From positions 1 through 9,864 of the forward strand of contig PWJF01000462.1 of assembly GCA_003560935.1 (NCBI GenBank): DNA of 9,864 nucleotides. The letters are read 5' to 3'. This stretch comes from Ignavibacteriales bacterium. Its GTDB lineage: Bacteria > Bacteroidota > Ignavibacteria > T3Sed10-11. The notes below the pieces were generated by a model. The model had not been told where the DNA came from, searched no databases, and saw nothing but the letters and a program-made list of their open reading frames with translations. A program made the position numbers and the translations under genes. This document shows, piece by piece, positions 1 to 7,854 of the stretch (its first letter is position 1; each line of letters begins with the position of its first letter).

Positions 1-1395
1 GTAGATAAATACCACGTTATTGAAGAGTACATAAAAAAGGGGGGAGCCGTCCTGGATCAGGGTTTTTTTCACAAACGTATGCGTTCCGGGAAAATCCGGA
101 GAAAAAGGATTCGCAGCCTATATCCCGAAATGAATAATCCGGTATTCCGCTCCGTATGGATGCTCGACATATTCGGTACTGTCGAACGTTATACTGAAGC
201 GTCATATTTTAATAAAACCGTCTCGTTGGCAGAACTCGGAGCGGGGTATATTGCATTTATAGGACTTGACATTAACGGGCTATCTATCAACCCCTATTCA
301 AAGCGTAAACAGTTTTATTCCCCGTCCGGAAAATTCCCCAATGAAATCGTCGCGCTGGTATCCAAAGGCGAGATTCGAAAACTGGTTGATGCAATGTTAA
401 AATGGCTGCATGTGAGGCGGAATTTGCCTTACGTGCACAAATGGTTCTTTCCGCGACAGTTGAAGAACATCTTTTGTTTCAGGCTTGATACAGACGGCGC
501 GTCACCCCGGCAGATGAGAAAATGGTATCGAATTGCAAAGGATAACAATATCCGGATTACCTGGTTCATTCACAGCGAGCCGATGGAGGGTATGCTCTCC
601 GTTCTCGGAGAAATGGGTAACCAGGAATTTGCGCTTCACGGTTACTATCACCGCACCTACACGAAGGTTGATGAGAATTGGGAAAATATACACCGTAACA
701 AATTGCAGCTTGATGCAGAGGGATTTGCCTGTGAGGGATTTTCTGCACCCTATGGAACATGGAACCAATCCCTCGCAGAAGCAGTCGAACGCCATCGCTT
801 GCTCTATTCTTCCGAATTCTCATTGGATTACGATTCATTCCCATCTTTCCCCTGGCTGGGAAACAGGTTCGCACAAACGATGCAGATTCCGATTCACCCG
901 GTATGTGTCGGAAGCTTAATCCGGGTCAAAGCCGCACCTGACGAAATGATCCGGTATTATCGATATATGGTGGATAAAAAGATCGGGCACCGCGAGCCGG
1001 TCATATTTTATGACCATCCCCTGCATCCTTACCCGAGAGTGACGGATGAGATCTTTAAAATGGCGCGTGAAAAAAAAATGGAAAATATAAGCTTTGCTGA
1101 GTTTGCCCGTTGGTGGGGCACACGTGTGCAGGCGACTTTTCAGGCAATTGCATCCGGAACAGATACGCTTGATGTAGAGCTCAATGACTGGCACCCCGAC
1201 CTCGGTCTCTTCATTGCCGGGGATAAAGAAGAGACATTTTTGAATACGGGTGGAAAATATTCTTTAAAAGAATTATTGTGGAAGCCGTCACCGGAACATG
1301 GTATCGCCGTTCCATCCGATCTGGTAAGCCTGAGAAAATATAACAGGAGTATGCTCCAGTACGCTTTACTCGACATGTGGAGGCGGAGAAAGTAA
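1..1395 (+). CDS. Polysaccharide deacetylase (NodB-fold) family protein, 5' partial
   Basis: The frame is open from the first base, so the gene probably begins upstream; the ATG at 79 is internal or an alternative start. NodB-type motifs are visible: FRLDTDG (478-498) as the Asp motif, HGYYH (637-651) as the H-x3-H zinc motif, SAPYG (742-756) as the substrate-groove motif, and YDHPLHP (1009-1029) as the late His motif. Members remove N- or O-acetyl groups from envelope polysaccharides using a divalent metal. About 150 residues precede the NodB motifs. Pieces such as EEYIKKGGAVLD and GAGYIAFIGLD recall the end of a glutamine-amidotransferase-like Rossmann domain, which is inference. A short tail of about 90 residues follows the catalytic part. 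The TAA stop shares a base with the next ATG, so it is coupled to the glycosyltransferase. Substrate unknown; the family call is fairly firm. Confidence 0.82.
   Translation, partial: VDKYHVIEEYIKKGGAVLDQGFFHKRMRSGKIRRKRIRSLYPEMNNPVFRSVWMLDIFGTVERYTEASYFNKTVSLAELGAGYIAFIGLDINGLSINPYSKRKQFYSPSGKFPNEIVALVSKGEIRKLVDAMLKWLHVRRNLPYVHKWFFPRQLKNIFCFRLDTDGASPRQMRKWYRIAKDNNIRITWFIHSEPMEGMLSVLGEMGNQEFALHGYYHRTYTKVDENWENIHRNKLQLDAEGFACEGFSAPYGTWNQSLAEAVERHRLLYSSEFSLDYDSFPSFPWLGNRFAQTMQIPIHPVCVGSLIRVKAAPDEMIRYYRYMVDKKIGHREPVIFYDHPLHPYPRVTDEIFKMAREKKMENISFAEFARWWGTRVQATFQAIASGTDTLDVELNDWHPDLGLFIAGDKEETFLNTGGKYSLKELLWKPSPEHGIAVPSDLVSLRKYNRSMLQYALLDMWRRRK
1385..1388 (+). promoter_or_regulatory. Shine-Dalgarno of the glycosyltransferase gene
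   Basis: GGAG lies six bases before the ATG at 1395. An overlapping GGAGG sits at 1379-1383. This favours ATG 1395 over the in-frame GTG at 1377, which would itself overlap the SD. The site lies inside the last codons of the deacetylase gene. Confidence 0.6.
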
Positions 1396-2426
1396 TGAAG
1401 GTATTGATGGCGGCCCCGTATGGCAACACGCTTGTCGGTGGAGGCGCTTACATACAATTGCAGAACACTGCACGACACCTTGGAGACTACGGTGTGGAAG
1501 CCGACTACTTCGATCCCTGGAAACCGTTGGATGAACATGATCATGACCTTGTACACATTTTCAGTGCCGGTAGCGCTACATACGGTTTGGCAATGCGTCT
1601 GACCGAACGGAAAATTCCCTTTGTCGTATCACCTGTCTTTTTTACACTGCGAAAACCCCGGATTATCCGGCTAACCAGATGGGTGGAATCGTTTGTGGGA
1701 AATTATGTCCGGGGTGTATGGACGGATTATGGATATATATCTCGTATTTGCCATGCAGGAAATGCGGTGCTCCCGAATACACGTGCAGAAGCACATTTGA
1801 TTCAAACCGGAATGAACGTCGATGAACGAAAAATCCATATTATACCCAACGGAGTCGATGAACGATTCTTCAGAGCTGATCCGTCTCTTTTTGTCGAACA
1901 GCACGGCATCAGAGATTTTATTTTGTATATAGGAAATATCGGGTCGGTGCGGAAAAATACTCTTTATTTGATAAAAGCCCTGAAGCAAATCGATCATCCG
2001 GCGGTCATCATCGGGGAGACTTTGAAAAACTCATATGCGGAGCAATGTTTGAAGGAAGCTGAAAAAGTAAAGAACCTCCTGATCCTGAATGAGATGCCGA
2101 ATGATTCCGATATGCTTGCGTCGGCATATGCGGCGTGCAAAGTATTTACAATGCCTTCATATTTTGAAACACCTTCAATTGCGGCTCTGGAAGCCGGCTT
2201 GGCAGGAGCCGAAATCGTCATTACTCAATTCGGAGGAACGAAGGAATACTTTCGTGATTACGGTTATTACGTGGATCCACACTCAATTCAATCGATCCGC
2301 AAAGGCATCGAGAGTGCATTGAATGCGGCGAAAAACGATGATCTCAAACTTCATATTTATAATAATTACCTCTGGAAACGAACAGCGGAGATGACAGCCG
2401 GGGTGTATCGGAAGGTGCTGCAATGA
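1395..2426 (+). CDS. GT4-type glycosyltransferase
   Basis: A 343-residue GT-B fold protein. The N-terminal acceptor domain starts MKVLMAAPYG and has a glycine-rich loop (GGGAYIQLQNTARHLG, 15-30) typical of family 4 enzymes. The linker and donor domain show PNTRAE (127-132), IIPNGVD (149-155), GNIGSVRKN (180-188, donor phosphate-binding Arg/Lys) and an EX7E pair at Glu258 and Glu266 in the stretch beginning YFETPS. GT4 enzymes transfer a sugar from a nucleotide donor with retention of configuration, at the cytoplasmic face of the membrane. I start it at ATG 1395 because of the well-placed SD. It overlaps the deacetylase stop by 1 nt and the epimerase start by 4 nt (ATGA), so all three are likely made from one message. 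Donor and acceptor cannot be read from the sequence. Confidence 0.88.
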   Translation: MKVLMAAPYGNTLVGGGAYIQLQNTARHLGDYGVEADYFDPWKPLDEHDHDLVHIFSAGSATYGLAMRLTERKIPFVVSPVFFTLRKPRIIRLTRWVESFVGNYVRGVWTDYGYISRICHAGNAVLPNTRAEAHLIQTGMNVDERKIHIIPNGVDERFFRADPSLFVEQHGIRDFILYIGNIGSVRKNTLYLIKALKQIDHPAVIIGETLKNSYAEQCLKEAEKVKNLLILNEMPNDSDMLASAYAACKVFTMPSYFETPSIAALEAGLAGAEIVITQFGGTKEYFRDYGYYVDPHSIQSIRKGIESALNAAKNDDLKLHIYNNYLWKRTAEMTAGVYRKVLQ

Positions 2427-3571
2427 ATATACGGCCGACCAAATATCGTAAAAAAAAGGTTTGTGTAGTATTCGGAACCCGGCCGGAAGCGATCAAGTTA
2501 GCTCCGGTTATTAACGAAATGAGAAGGAACAGCGATCGCCTGTCGACGCTGATTATTGTGACCGGTCAGCACCGGTCCCTGGTTATACCCGTCCTCAGGT
2601 ATTTTAAAATTCATCCCGATTACGATCTCGATTTAATGAAAACCGATCAGAAACCCATCGATGTTGTGCTCCGTGTATGTAGAAAAATTGATTCCATTTA
2701 TCGTGATGAGAAACCCGATCTTGTTGTGGTGCAGGGTGATACAACCTCCGCAATGGCTGCGGCGCACGCAGCATTTTACCGGAAGATTAGTGTAGCGCAT
2801 GTTGAAGCCGGCCTGCGGACGCCGGATTGTTATAATCCGTTTCCCGAAGAAATGAACAGACGGTTGATAACGCAGCTGAGTACCATTCATTTTGCTGCCA
2901 CCGCCTCGAATCGCGATAACCTTCTGAAAGAAAACGTCGACCCTGCCGCCATTTTTGTTACCGGCAACCCGGTTATCGATGCGTTGCACGAAATTATTCG
3001 ACGACCGGTAGGCGAAGCGGCTCTTCCGGAAGAAGTTCAAAAAATCGGCCGGGAACAAAAGCTGATCCTGCTCACCTCGCACAGGAGGGAGAATTTCGGA
3101 GAACCACAGAGAAACATTTTTGCGGCGGTATGTGAATTGCTGAATACATATCCCCAGGTTGAGATAGTTTTCCCGGTACATCCGAATCCTGAAGTTAAAA
3201 AAGCGGTTCGCACCAGTTTACCCGCGCATCCCCGGCTGCATTTAATCGAACCGGTGGATTACATATCATTTATCCGGTTGATGGATCGCGCATATTTTGT
3301 TATGACCGATTCCGGCGGTATCCAGGAAGAGGCGCCGGCATTGGGGAAGCCGGTTCTTGTTTTGCGCGTCACAACCGAGCGGGAAGAGATTTTAAAATCG
3401 GGCAACGGCATTTTGGTAGGCGTACGGCAGGACACTATCGTAGCTGAAGCCGCTCGTTTACTTAATAATCCATCCGAATACAGGAAATTTGCCCGTCGAT
3501 CGTATCCGTTCGGCAAAGGGAATGCCTCGGCAGCGGTTGTCAGACTTATCCGGAAACATCTCGGTGTGTGA
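2423..3571 (+). CDS. wecB: UDP-N-acetylglucosamine 2-epimerase (non-hydrolysing)
   Basis: At 382 residues this is full length for the WecB/MnaA family, which interconverts UDP-GlcNAc and UDP-ManNAc in the cytoplasm for surface polysaccharides. Landmarks in order: FGTRPEAIKLAPV (17-29), TGQH (47-50), QGDTTSA (104-110) with Asp106, HVEAGLRT (126-133) with Glu128, PFPEEMNRR (139-147), VTGNPVIDAL (179-188), TSHRREN (218-224) with His220, PVHPNP (251-256) and DSGGIQEE (296-303). These cover the catalytic and UDP-binding positions known in the E. coli enzyme. About 11 basic residues precede the conserved fold. AGGTG at 2413-2417 is a good SD five bases before the ATG. No UDP-ManNAc dehydrogenase (wecC) lies in the window, so the fate of ManNAc is unknown. 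wecB and mnaA are synonyms; the function is much surer than the symbol. Confidence 0.95.
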   Translation: MNIRPTKYRKKKVCVVFGTRPEAIKLAPVINEMRRNSDRLSTLIIVTGQHRSLVIPVLRYFKIHPDYDLDLMKTDQKPIDVVLRVCRKIDSIYRDEKPDLVVVQGDTTSAMAAAHAAFYRKISVAHVEAGLRTPDCYNPFPEEMNRRLITQLSTIHFAATASNRDNLLKENVDPAAIFVTGNPVIDALHEIIRRPVGEAALPEEVQKIGREQKLILLTSHRRENFGEPQRNIFAAVCELLNTYPQVEIVFPVHPNPEVKKAVRTSLPAHPRLHLIEPVDYISFIRLMDRAYFVMTDSGGIQEEAPALGKPVLVLRVTTEREEILKSGNGILVGVRQDTIVAEAARLLNNPSEYRKFARRSYPFGKGNASAAVVRLIRKHLGV

Positions 3572-3598
3572 TCGGCTTTTTTTTGGAAGAATAATGAA

Positions 3599-4498
3599 AT
3601 GGTTTATATAATTATGCTGTTCCAAACGCTCATCGCGAGCGGAACGCACATTGTAGCAAAAGTCGTGGTGGAAGATATTGATTCTGTGACGCTCACATTC
3701 CTTCGCTCGATGATAGCCGCTATTGGTTTGCTCATATTATTTGTTATCCGCGAGAAGAGCATACGTATCGAGCGTGACGACCGGATGAAGATGCTCTGGC
3801 TGGGCGTGTTAGTGATACCGCTCAACCAATTTGCTTTTTTAATTGCAATCGGATTAACCACTCCTTCGAATGCCGCACTTTTCTATGCCACCACTCCTGT
3901 CTTTGTTATGATTCTTTCCGCTCTGCTTCTAAACGAACGGGCACTCCTGTTTGCGAAGATCGGCGTTATCATCGGATTTATTGGAATCGCTCTCGTGATT
4001 TTCGAACGCGGTGTGGATTTCAGTTCGGATTACACACTGGGTAATTTATTGCTGCTGGTCGCCGTCAGCTCATGGGGATTATACACGGTACTTGGCAGAC
4101 CGCTCGTTCTGAAATACGGATCGTTCCATATATCGTCGCTCAGCATGATCATCGGCGCTGCCATGTTCATGCCGATCGGGATAATTCCGGCTATTAAGTT
4201 CGATTATTCGACAATTGGTGTGGCACATCTTTACGGATTGTTGTATCTTGGAATCGGAACGTCAATCATTGCATACTTTTTGTGGTACTATGCTCTCGGG
4301 CGAATCGAGTCTACAAAAGTAGCAGTTTTCACCTATTTACAACCGGTTTTGACTACAATACTTGCGGTGATCATCCTGGGACAAATTATTACCATGCAAT
4401 TTATAACCGGTGCTTGCATTGCACTGGTCGGTGTAGTGCTGGTTCAAAGTTCCCGGAGTTTGAAAATTTTACTTGCTGAAAAACTAAAGCAAAATTAA
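3599..4498 (+). CDS. EamA/DMT-superfamily membrane transporter
   Basis: A very hydrophobic 299-residue protein, the usual length for ten-helix EamA carriers. Two tandem EamA repeats are apparent, about residues 2-135 and 150-285. Typical signs are FLRSMIAA in helix 2, GLTTPSNAALFYATTPVFV in the first repeat, and YYALGRIESTKVAVFTYLQPV with a Gly-rich last helix in the second. Members export or import small metabolites at the inner membrane; the substrate is not predictable from family membership. The ATG at 3599 has GGAAGAA at 3585-3591 as its SD. It sits 27 nt after wecB and 10 nt before the DUF47 gene, so it is probably cotranscribed with both. Because some small DMT proteins translocate lipid-linked sugars, a role with the glycan genes is conceivable, but this is only inference. 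Confidence 0.9.
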   Translation: MVYIIMLFQTLIASGTHIVAKVVVEDIDSVTLTFLRSMIAAIGLLILFVIREKSIRIERDDRMKMLWLGVLVIPLNQFAFLIAIGLTTPSNAALFYATTPVFVMILSALLLNERALLFAKIGVIIGFIGIALVIFERGVDFSSDYTLGNLLLLVAVSSWGLYTVLGRPLVLKYGSFHISSLSMIIGAAMFMPIGIIPAIKFDYSTIGVAHLYGLLYLGIGTSIIAYFLWYYALGRIESTKVAVFTYLQPVLTTILAVIILGQIITMQFITGACIALVGVVLVQSSRSLKILLAEKLKQN

Positions 4499-4499
4499 T

Positions 4500-4504
4500 G
4501 GAGG
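4500..4504 (+). promoter_or_regulatory. Shine-Dalgarno of the DUF47 gene
   Basis: A perfect GGAGG lies four bases before the ATG at 4509, directly after the stop of the EamA gene. The spacing is on the short side. It shows that this genome uses SD-led initiation at internal operon genes. Confidence 0.6.
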
Positions 4505-4508
4505 CGTT

Positions 4509-5189
4509 ATGAGACAATCAACAATTTCGCGGCTCTTCGGTCAATCGCCGTTTCCCATGCTCAAGGATCACATGGCGAAGGTCAAATTGTGTCTCGATCA
4601 GGTCCGGCCGATGATGGATGCGTTTACAGAATATGAGGGGACACGGGAAAAAGAATTTGCCAAACAGATCATGAAGCTCGAGCATGAGGTCGACATAATA
4701 AAAAACAACATACGCGATCATTTGCCGAAAAGTATTTTTTTACCGGTCGACCGGCGCGATCTTCTTGCGCTGTTATCGGCGCAGGATGAGATCGCCGACG
4801 TGTGCGAGGACCTCGCGGTGCTCGTCACCATTCGCGTGACAAAAGTACATCCCGGCCTCAGGGACGCACTCTTTGAATATCTCGATAAATCTCTCGAAGC
4901 CGCATATCTCGGTGTCGACGTTATCAAGGAACTCGACGCTATGCTCGAATCGTCGTTCGGCGGTAAAGAGGCGGAAAAAGTAATTCAGATGATCGATCGC
5001 ATCAGCTATCTCGAATGGGAAGCCGATAAAAAGCAGTACAAACTTGCACAGCGTTTATTCGAACTTGAAGACGAGATATCCACCGTGGATATTATGTTAT
5101 GGTTTGAGATATTCAAAGTGATCGGCAATATTGCGAACTCTGCGGAAAAAATGGCGAAGCGGCTCCGGTCGTTTTTTATGTCACAATAA
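4509..5189 (+). CDS. DUF47 family PhoU-like phosphate transport regulator
   Basis: A 226-residue, almost wholly helical protein of the DUF47 (PhoU-div) family, which folds like half of PhoU and is usually encoded beside PiT transporters. Visible marks are FPMLKDHMAKV near the start, LEHEVDIIKNNIRDHLPKSI with its E-x3-D pair, DRRDLLALLSAQDEIADVCEDLA in mid-protein, YLEWEADKKQYKL, and the C-terminal IGNIANSAEKMAKRL helix. The repeated acidic pairs fit the metal-cluster ligands known in PhoU-like proteins. DUF47 proteins are thought to modulate the adjacent phosphate carrier, and the gene lies 20 nt upstream of a PiT gene here. It is cytoplasmic, with no signal or membrane segment. The length is typical and nothing appears missing. 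Confidence 0.92.
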   Translation: MRQSTISRLFGQSPFPMLKDHMAKVKLCLDQVRPMMDAFTEYEGTREKEFAKQIMKLEHEVDIIKNNIRDHLPKSIFLPVDRRDLLALLSAQDEIADVCEDLAVLVTIRVTKVHPGLRDALFEYLDKSLEAAYLGVDVIKELDAMLESSFGGKEAEKVIQMIDRISYLEWEADKKQYKLAQRLFELEDEISTVDIMLWFEIFKVIGNIANSAEKMAKRLRSFFMSQ

Positions 5190-5209
5190 GTGTTACCGGA
5201 TATTGAAGA

Positions 5210-6466
5210 ATGGATCCACTTACTATTACTATACTGGGTACGGCGACGATTTTTTGTATTTACATGGCATGGAATATCGGAGCGAACGACGTTGCAAACG
5301 CTATGGGGACCTCGGTAGGATCGAAAGCACTGACGATCAAAGGTGCAATTTTAGTAGCGGCAATATTTGAATTCTCGGGGGCCGTGTTGGTTGGCTCTCG
5401 CGTTACGGATACTATCCGTCGCGGGATGGTGGATACAACCATCTTTGTCGGCGAACCGATGATACTTGTATACGGAATGATGGCCGCGCTGCTTGCTGCG
5501 GCAATCTGGTTGAACATTGCTTCAAAATTCGGGCTGCCGGTTTCGACGACGCATTCAATCGTAGGAGCCGTGACGGGTTTTGGTATAATTGCCGGCGGCT
5601 TCTCGGCAATTAGTTGGGGAACCATGTTAAAGATCGTATCGAGCTGGGTGATATCACCTTTGAGCGGTGGAATTATGGCGTTTATTCTCTTTAACTTTGT
5701 GAATAAAAAGATAATCAATGCCGACGATCCGCTCGAATCATTGAGGGTATACGTGCCGATACTGGTATTTATCGTAATTACCATTATCGGGATAGCAGTC
5801 TTTTATGAAGGACTCTCAAGTCTTCACCTTCCGATAGCATTCTGGCATGCACTCGGACTTGCCGGAGGAACGGGAATAGCGGTTTCCGCCGCCACAAAAC
5901 GTTTTATTAACAAAGTAATCGCGCAGCGAAGCGTTGAAGCACTCGATCGATTCAACTTCATCGAATATATTTTTAAATATCTTCAGATTCTGACTGCATG
6001 TTATGTTGCTTTTGCTCACGGTTCAAACGACGTTGCCAATGCCGTCGGTCCGTTTGCGGCAATCGTCTCTATTATTCAAACAGGAAGCGTGCTTACGAAG
6101 ACAGAAGTACCGATATGGATACTTGCAATGGGCGGTATCGGAATAGTAATAGGCCTTGCAACCTACGGCTATAAAGTGATAGAAACAATAGGCAGGAAGA
6201 TTACCGAGTTGACCCCTTCGCGCGGTTTCTCGGCCGAATTCGGTGCGGCGACAACGGTACTGATCTGCTCGAAACTCGGTATCCCGATTTCAACTACACA
6301 TACATTGGTCGGCGCCGTTATCGGCGTCGGTTTTGCGCGCGGTATCTCCGCCCTTGATTTTCGTGTCGTCGGGAATATCTTTTCATCCTGGTTTATTACT
6401 CTGCCGGCGACGATGGCGATTTCAATGATACTGTTCCTATTTTTCCGGTTTATATTCGGTACCTAG
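5210..6466 (+). CDS. PiT family inorganic phosphate transporter
   Basis: A 418-residue inner-membrane carrier with the inverted-repeat signatures of the PiT/PHO4 family. The first copy is GANDVANAMGTSVGSKALT (24-42) and the second HGSNDVANAVGP (270-281). Each half also carries a G-[LI]-P-[VI]-STTH motif followed by a GA(V/I)xG stretch, at about 5530-5575 and 6280-6325. Many hydrophobic helices fill the rest, with a loop of charged residues around 5880-5960 between the halves. PiT proteins take up phosphate, often as a metal-phosphate complex, driven by protons or sodium. It follows the DUF47 gene by 20 nt, the standard pairing. The SD is weak (GAAGA at 5205-5209 is very close to the ATG), so translation may depend on coupling. 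The family is certain; the ion used is not. Confidence 0.95.
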   Translation: MDPLTITILGTATIFCIYMAWNIGANDVANAMGTSVGSKALTIKGAILVAAIFEFSGAVLVGSRVTDTIRRGMVDTTIFVGEPMILVYGMMAALLAAAIWLNIASKFGLPVSTTHSIVGAVTGFGIIAGGFSAISWGTMLKIVSSWVISPLSGGIMAFILFNFVNKKIINADDPLESLRVYVPILVFIVITIIGIAVFYEGLSSLHLPIAFWHALGLAGGTGIAVSAATKRFINKVIAQRSVEALDRFNFIEYIFKYLQILTACYVAFAHGSNDVANAVGPFAAIVSIIQTGSVLTKTEVPIWILAMGGIGIVIGLATYGYKVIETIGRKITELTPSRGFSAEFGAATTVLICSKLGIPISTTHTLVGAVIGVGFARGISALDFRVVGNIFSSWFITLPATMAISMILFLFFRFIFGT

Positions 6467-6470
6467 CACT

Positions 6471-6498
6471 TTTATTTTCCTGTACATTTGGCTACATT
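6471..6498 (+). promoter_or_regulatory. Possible weak promoter for a leaderless transcript
   Basis: The 38 nt between the PiT stop and the ATG at 6505 contain no SD. TACATT at 6493-6498 matches four of six -10 positions, including the key first, second and last. It lies 7-12 bases before the A of the ATG, the spacing expected if transcription began on the start codon itself. TTTATT at 6471-6476, 16 bases upstream, is only a poor -35. The AT-rich context makes chance matches likely. Confidence 0.2.
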
Positions 6499-6504
6499 AT
6501 ATAT

Positions 6505-7122
6505 ATGGCGCGTAAAAGAACACATCTGACATTAAAACTCGGTCCGTCTAAACAACGGGAAATATTTTTCAACGTTCTGATGAAACAGTACCTTGCAAAA
6601 ACCGGCAAAGAGTTCTTTTCTTCGGAGGAAGAAAAAGAGGATGTTGAACGCCAGCTCGATACTATTTGGAATACGGAGTTTAAGAACCAAACTGCCGACT
6701 TTGCCAACCTGTCCGCTCAGGAACTTGAAGATTTATTCGATCAGATAGACGTGGGTTTTGATGAAGAGGACGACGTAGAGTCCGGTGCAACGTTAGATGA
6801 TCTCGATCAGGCAGAGCAAGCTGCGACCGCCATCATTATGAACATCCCGTTGCGTGAAGCGGGATTTGAAACGAGTAAAATTCGGTTCGATAAGCACGAC
6901 CCTCTCGAGCTGCTTACCGAGGTAGAACAGTTGCAGGTCAGATGGGCGTACGATGTGGCTGTTCGGATTGCCCGGTATGCGTATGAAGACGACAATGAAG
7001 TCAGGAAATATTTACGAAAAGAAATACACGGTTTGCTTTCGGCATACATTCCAAAACAAAAAATCATCCGCATTCGTGATTTGATGATCGAAGAATATAA
7101 GGACGGGTTATTATTTTTGTGA
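6505..7122 (+). CDS. Acidic hypothetical protein A (paralog of protein B)
   Basis: A 205-residue soluble protein of no family I recognise. It begins with a basic segment (MARKRTHLTLKLG), then a helical block rich in Glu (27-85) ending LEDLFDQIDVGF, an acidic linker around 86-105 (FDEEDDVESG), and a C-terminal helical block (113-205) with QLQVRWAYDVAVRIARYA (142-159) and RKEIHG (171-176). No signal peptide, membrane segment or catalytic motif is visible. Both helical blocks align with the gene at 7855-8583: residues 27-85 match 18-76 of B with 12 identities in 59, and 147-201 match 184-238 of B with 14 in 55, both ungapped. The ATG at 6505 has no SD, and the next in-frame Met is residue 26. 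The beta-barrel gene follows after 8 nt. Function unknown; reality of the gene is supported by the paralogy. Confidence 0.8.
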   Translation: MARKRTHLTLKLGPSKQREIFFNVLMKQYLAKTGKEFFSSEEEKEDVERQLDTIWNTEFKNQTADFANLSAQELEDLFDQIDVGFDEEDDVESGATLDDLDQAEQAATAIIMNIPLREAGFETSKIRFDKHDPLELLTEVEQLQVRWAYDVAVRIARYAYEDDNEVRKYLRKEIHGLLSAYIPKQKIIRIRDLMIEEYKDGLLFL

Positions 7123-7126
7123 GGTG
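7121..7126 (+). promoter_or_regulatory. Shine-Dalgarno that sets the beta-barrel gene start
   Basis: GAGGTG overlaps the stop codon of protein A and ends four bases before the ATG at 7131. The alternative GTG at 7119 would precede this site, and the ATG at 7143 would lie 16 bases away, so 7131 is preferred. Confidence 0.5.
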
Positions 7127-7130
7127 TGAG

Positions 7131-7853
7131 ATGACATTCATCATGAGATGCATGCATGTGGCGCTGCTTTTTTTGATAATCTTCGGGTCAGAAACATCGG
7201 CTCAAGCAGTATCCGGAATCGGGGTAAAAGGGGGGATTAACCTTGCGCGAATATCCGAATCGGGAACGCCTCCCGGGAAAACTGATTTTGTGACGCGGTA
7301 TACTATAGGCGCATACAGTGAAATGGCGGTGTTTGAATCCCTCTTTTTTCGATATGAATTGCTCTATTCGGTTAGAGGAACATCCCGTTCGATCAACTCG
7401 GGTGATCTATCCACCAATGGAAACAATTCCGCCTGGAACTTCACCACCACAAGAAAGTTGACATATATCGAACCCGGATTACTTATACATTTTCCGATCA
7501 TGCGTACGGAACAAACCCGATTTCATGTATTTACCGGAGCTTCTCTTGCAATGAACATACAGGCGTCAAGTACTGTTGAGGGATTATATTCCGGTGAACA
7601 GTACTATGAACATCAGACCGATCGGGATCTGTTTCTTCCGATCGATCCCGGACTGATCATTGGTGCCGGTATCGGTTATAATTTTAATCCGGTACATCTA
7701 ACCGTTGATATCCGGTATATACACGGCTTGATGAATATCCGTGACCGCGGGGCGTCGGATATCCCTGATGTTATATCTGACAATGATGATATATATGGGA
7801 TACCAAAGATGCACAACAGAACTATTTCATTTATGCTTGGGTTAGGAATATAA
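7131..7853 (+). CDS. Secreted outer-membrane beta-barrel protein, PorT-like
   Basis: With the start at ATG 7131 the protein has 240 residues. A signal peptide is clear: a hydrophobic core (VALLFLIIFG, 10-19) and a signal-peptidase I site after ETSAQA at residue 26. The mature protein opens VSGIGVKGGINLARI, the GxKGGxNL type of first strand found in PorT-like/outer-membrane beta-barrel domains. It continues with alternating amphipathic strands such as FRYELLYSVRGTSRS, YIEPGLLIHFPI, TRFHVFTGASLAMNI, GLIIGAGIGYNF and VHLTVDIRYIHG, ending in FMLGLGI. Small barrels of this family sit in the outer membrane of FCB-group and related bacteria, mostly with unknown roles. The gene lies between the two paralogs A and B with gaps of 8 and 1 nt, so the three are very likely cotranslated. 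The exact number of strands was not established. Confidence 0.82.
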   Translation: MTFIMRCMHVALLFLIIFGSETSAQAVSGIGVKGGINLARISESGTPPGKTDFVTRYTIGAYSEMAVFESLFFRYELLYSVRGTSRSINSGDLSTNGNNSAWNFTTTRKLTYIEPGLLIHFPIMRTEQTRFHVFTGASLAMNIQASSTVEGLYSGEQYYEHQTDRDLFLPIDPGLIIGAGIGYNFNPVHLTVDIRYIHGLMNIRDRGASDIPDVISDNDDIYGIPKMHNRTISFMLGLGI

Positions 7854-7854
7854 A

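Noticed and set aside
2633..3181. 182-codon open frame on the minus strand
   Set aside because: It lies wholly inside wecB, whose protein is unmistakable, and its translation shows no domain or coherent composition.
3572..3598. T-rich run after wecB as a possible terminator
   Set aside because: Eight Ts are present but I could not build a convincing GC-rich stem before them, and the EamA gene starts within 27 nt.
5260..5784. 174-codon open frame on the minus strand
   Set aside because: It is antisense to conserved PiT transmembrane helices, with no independent support.
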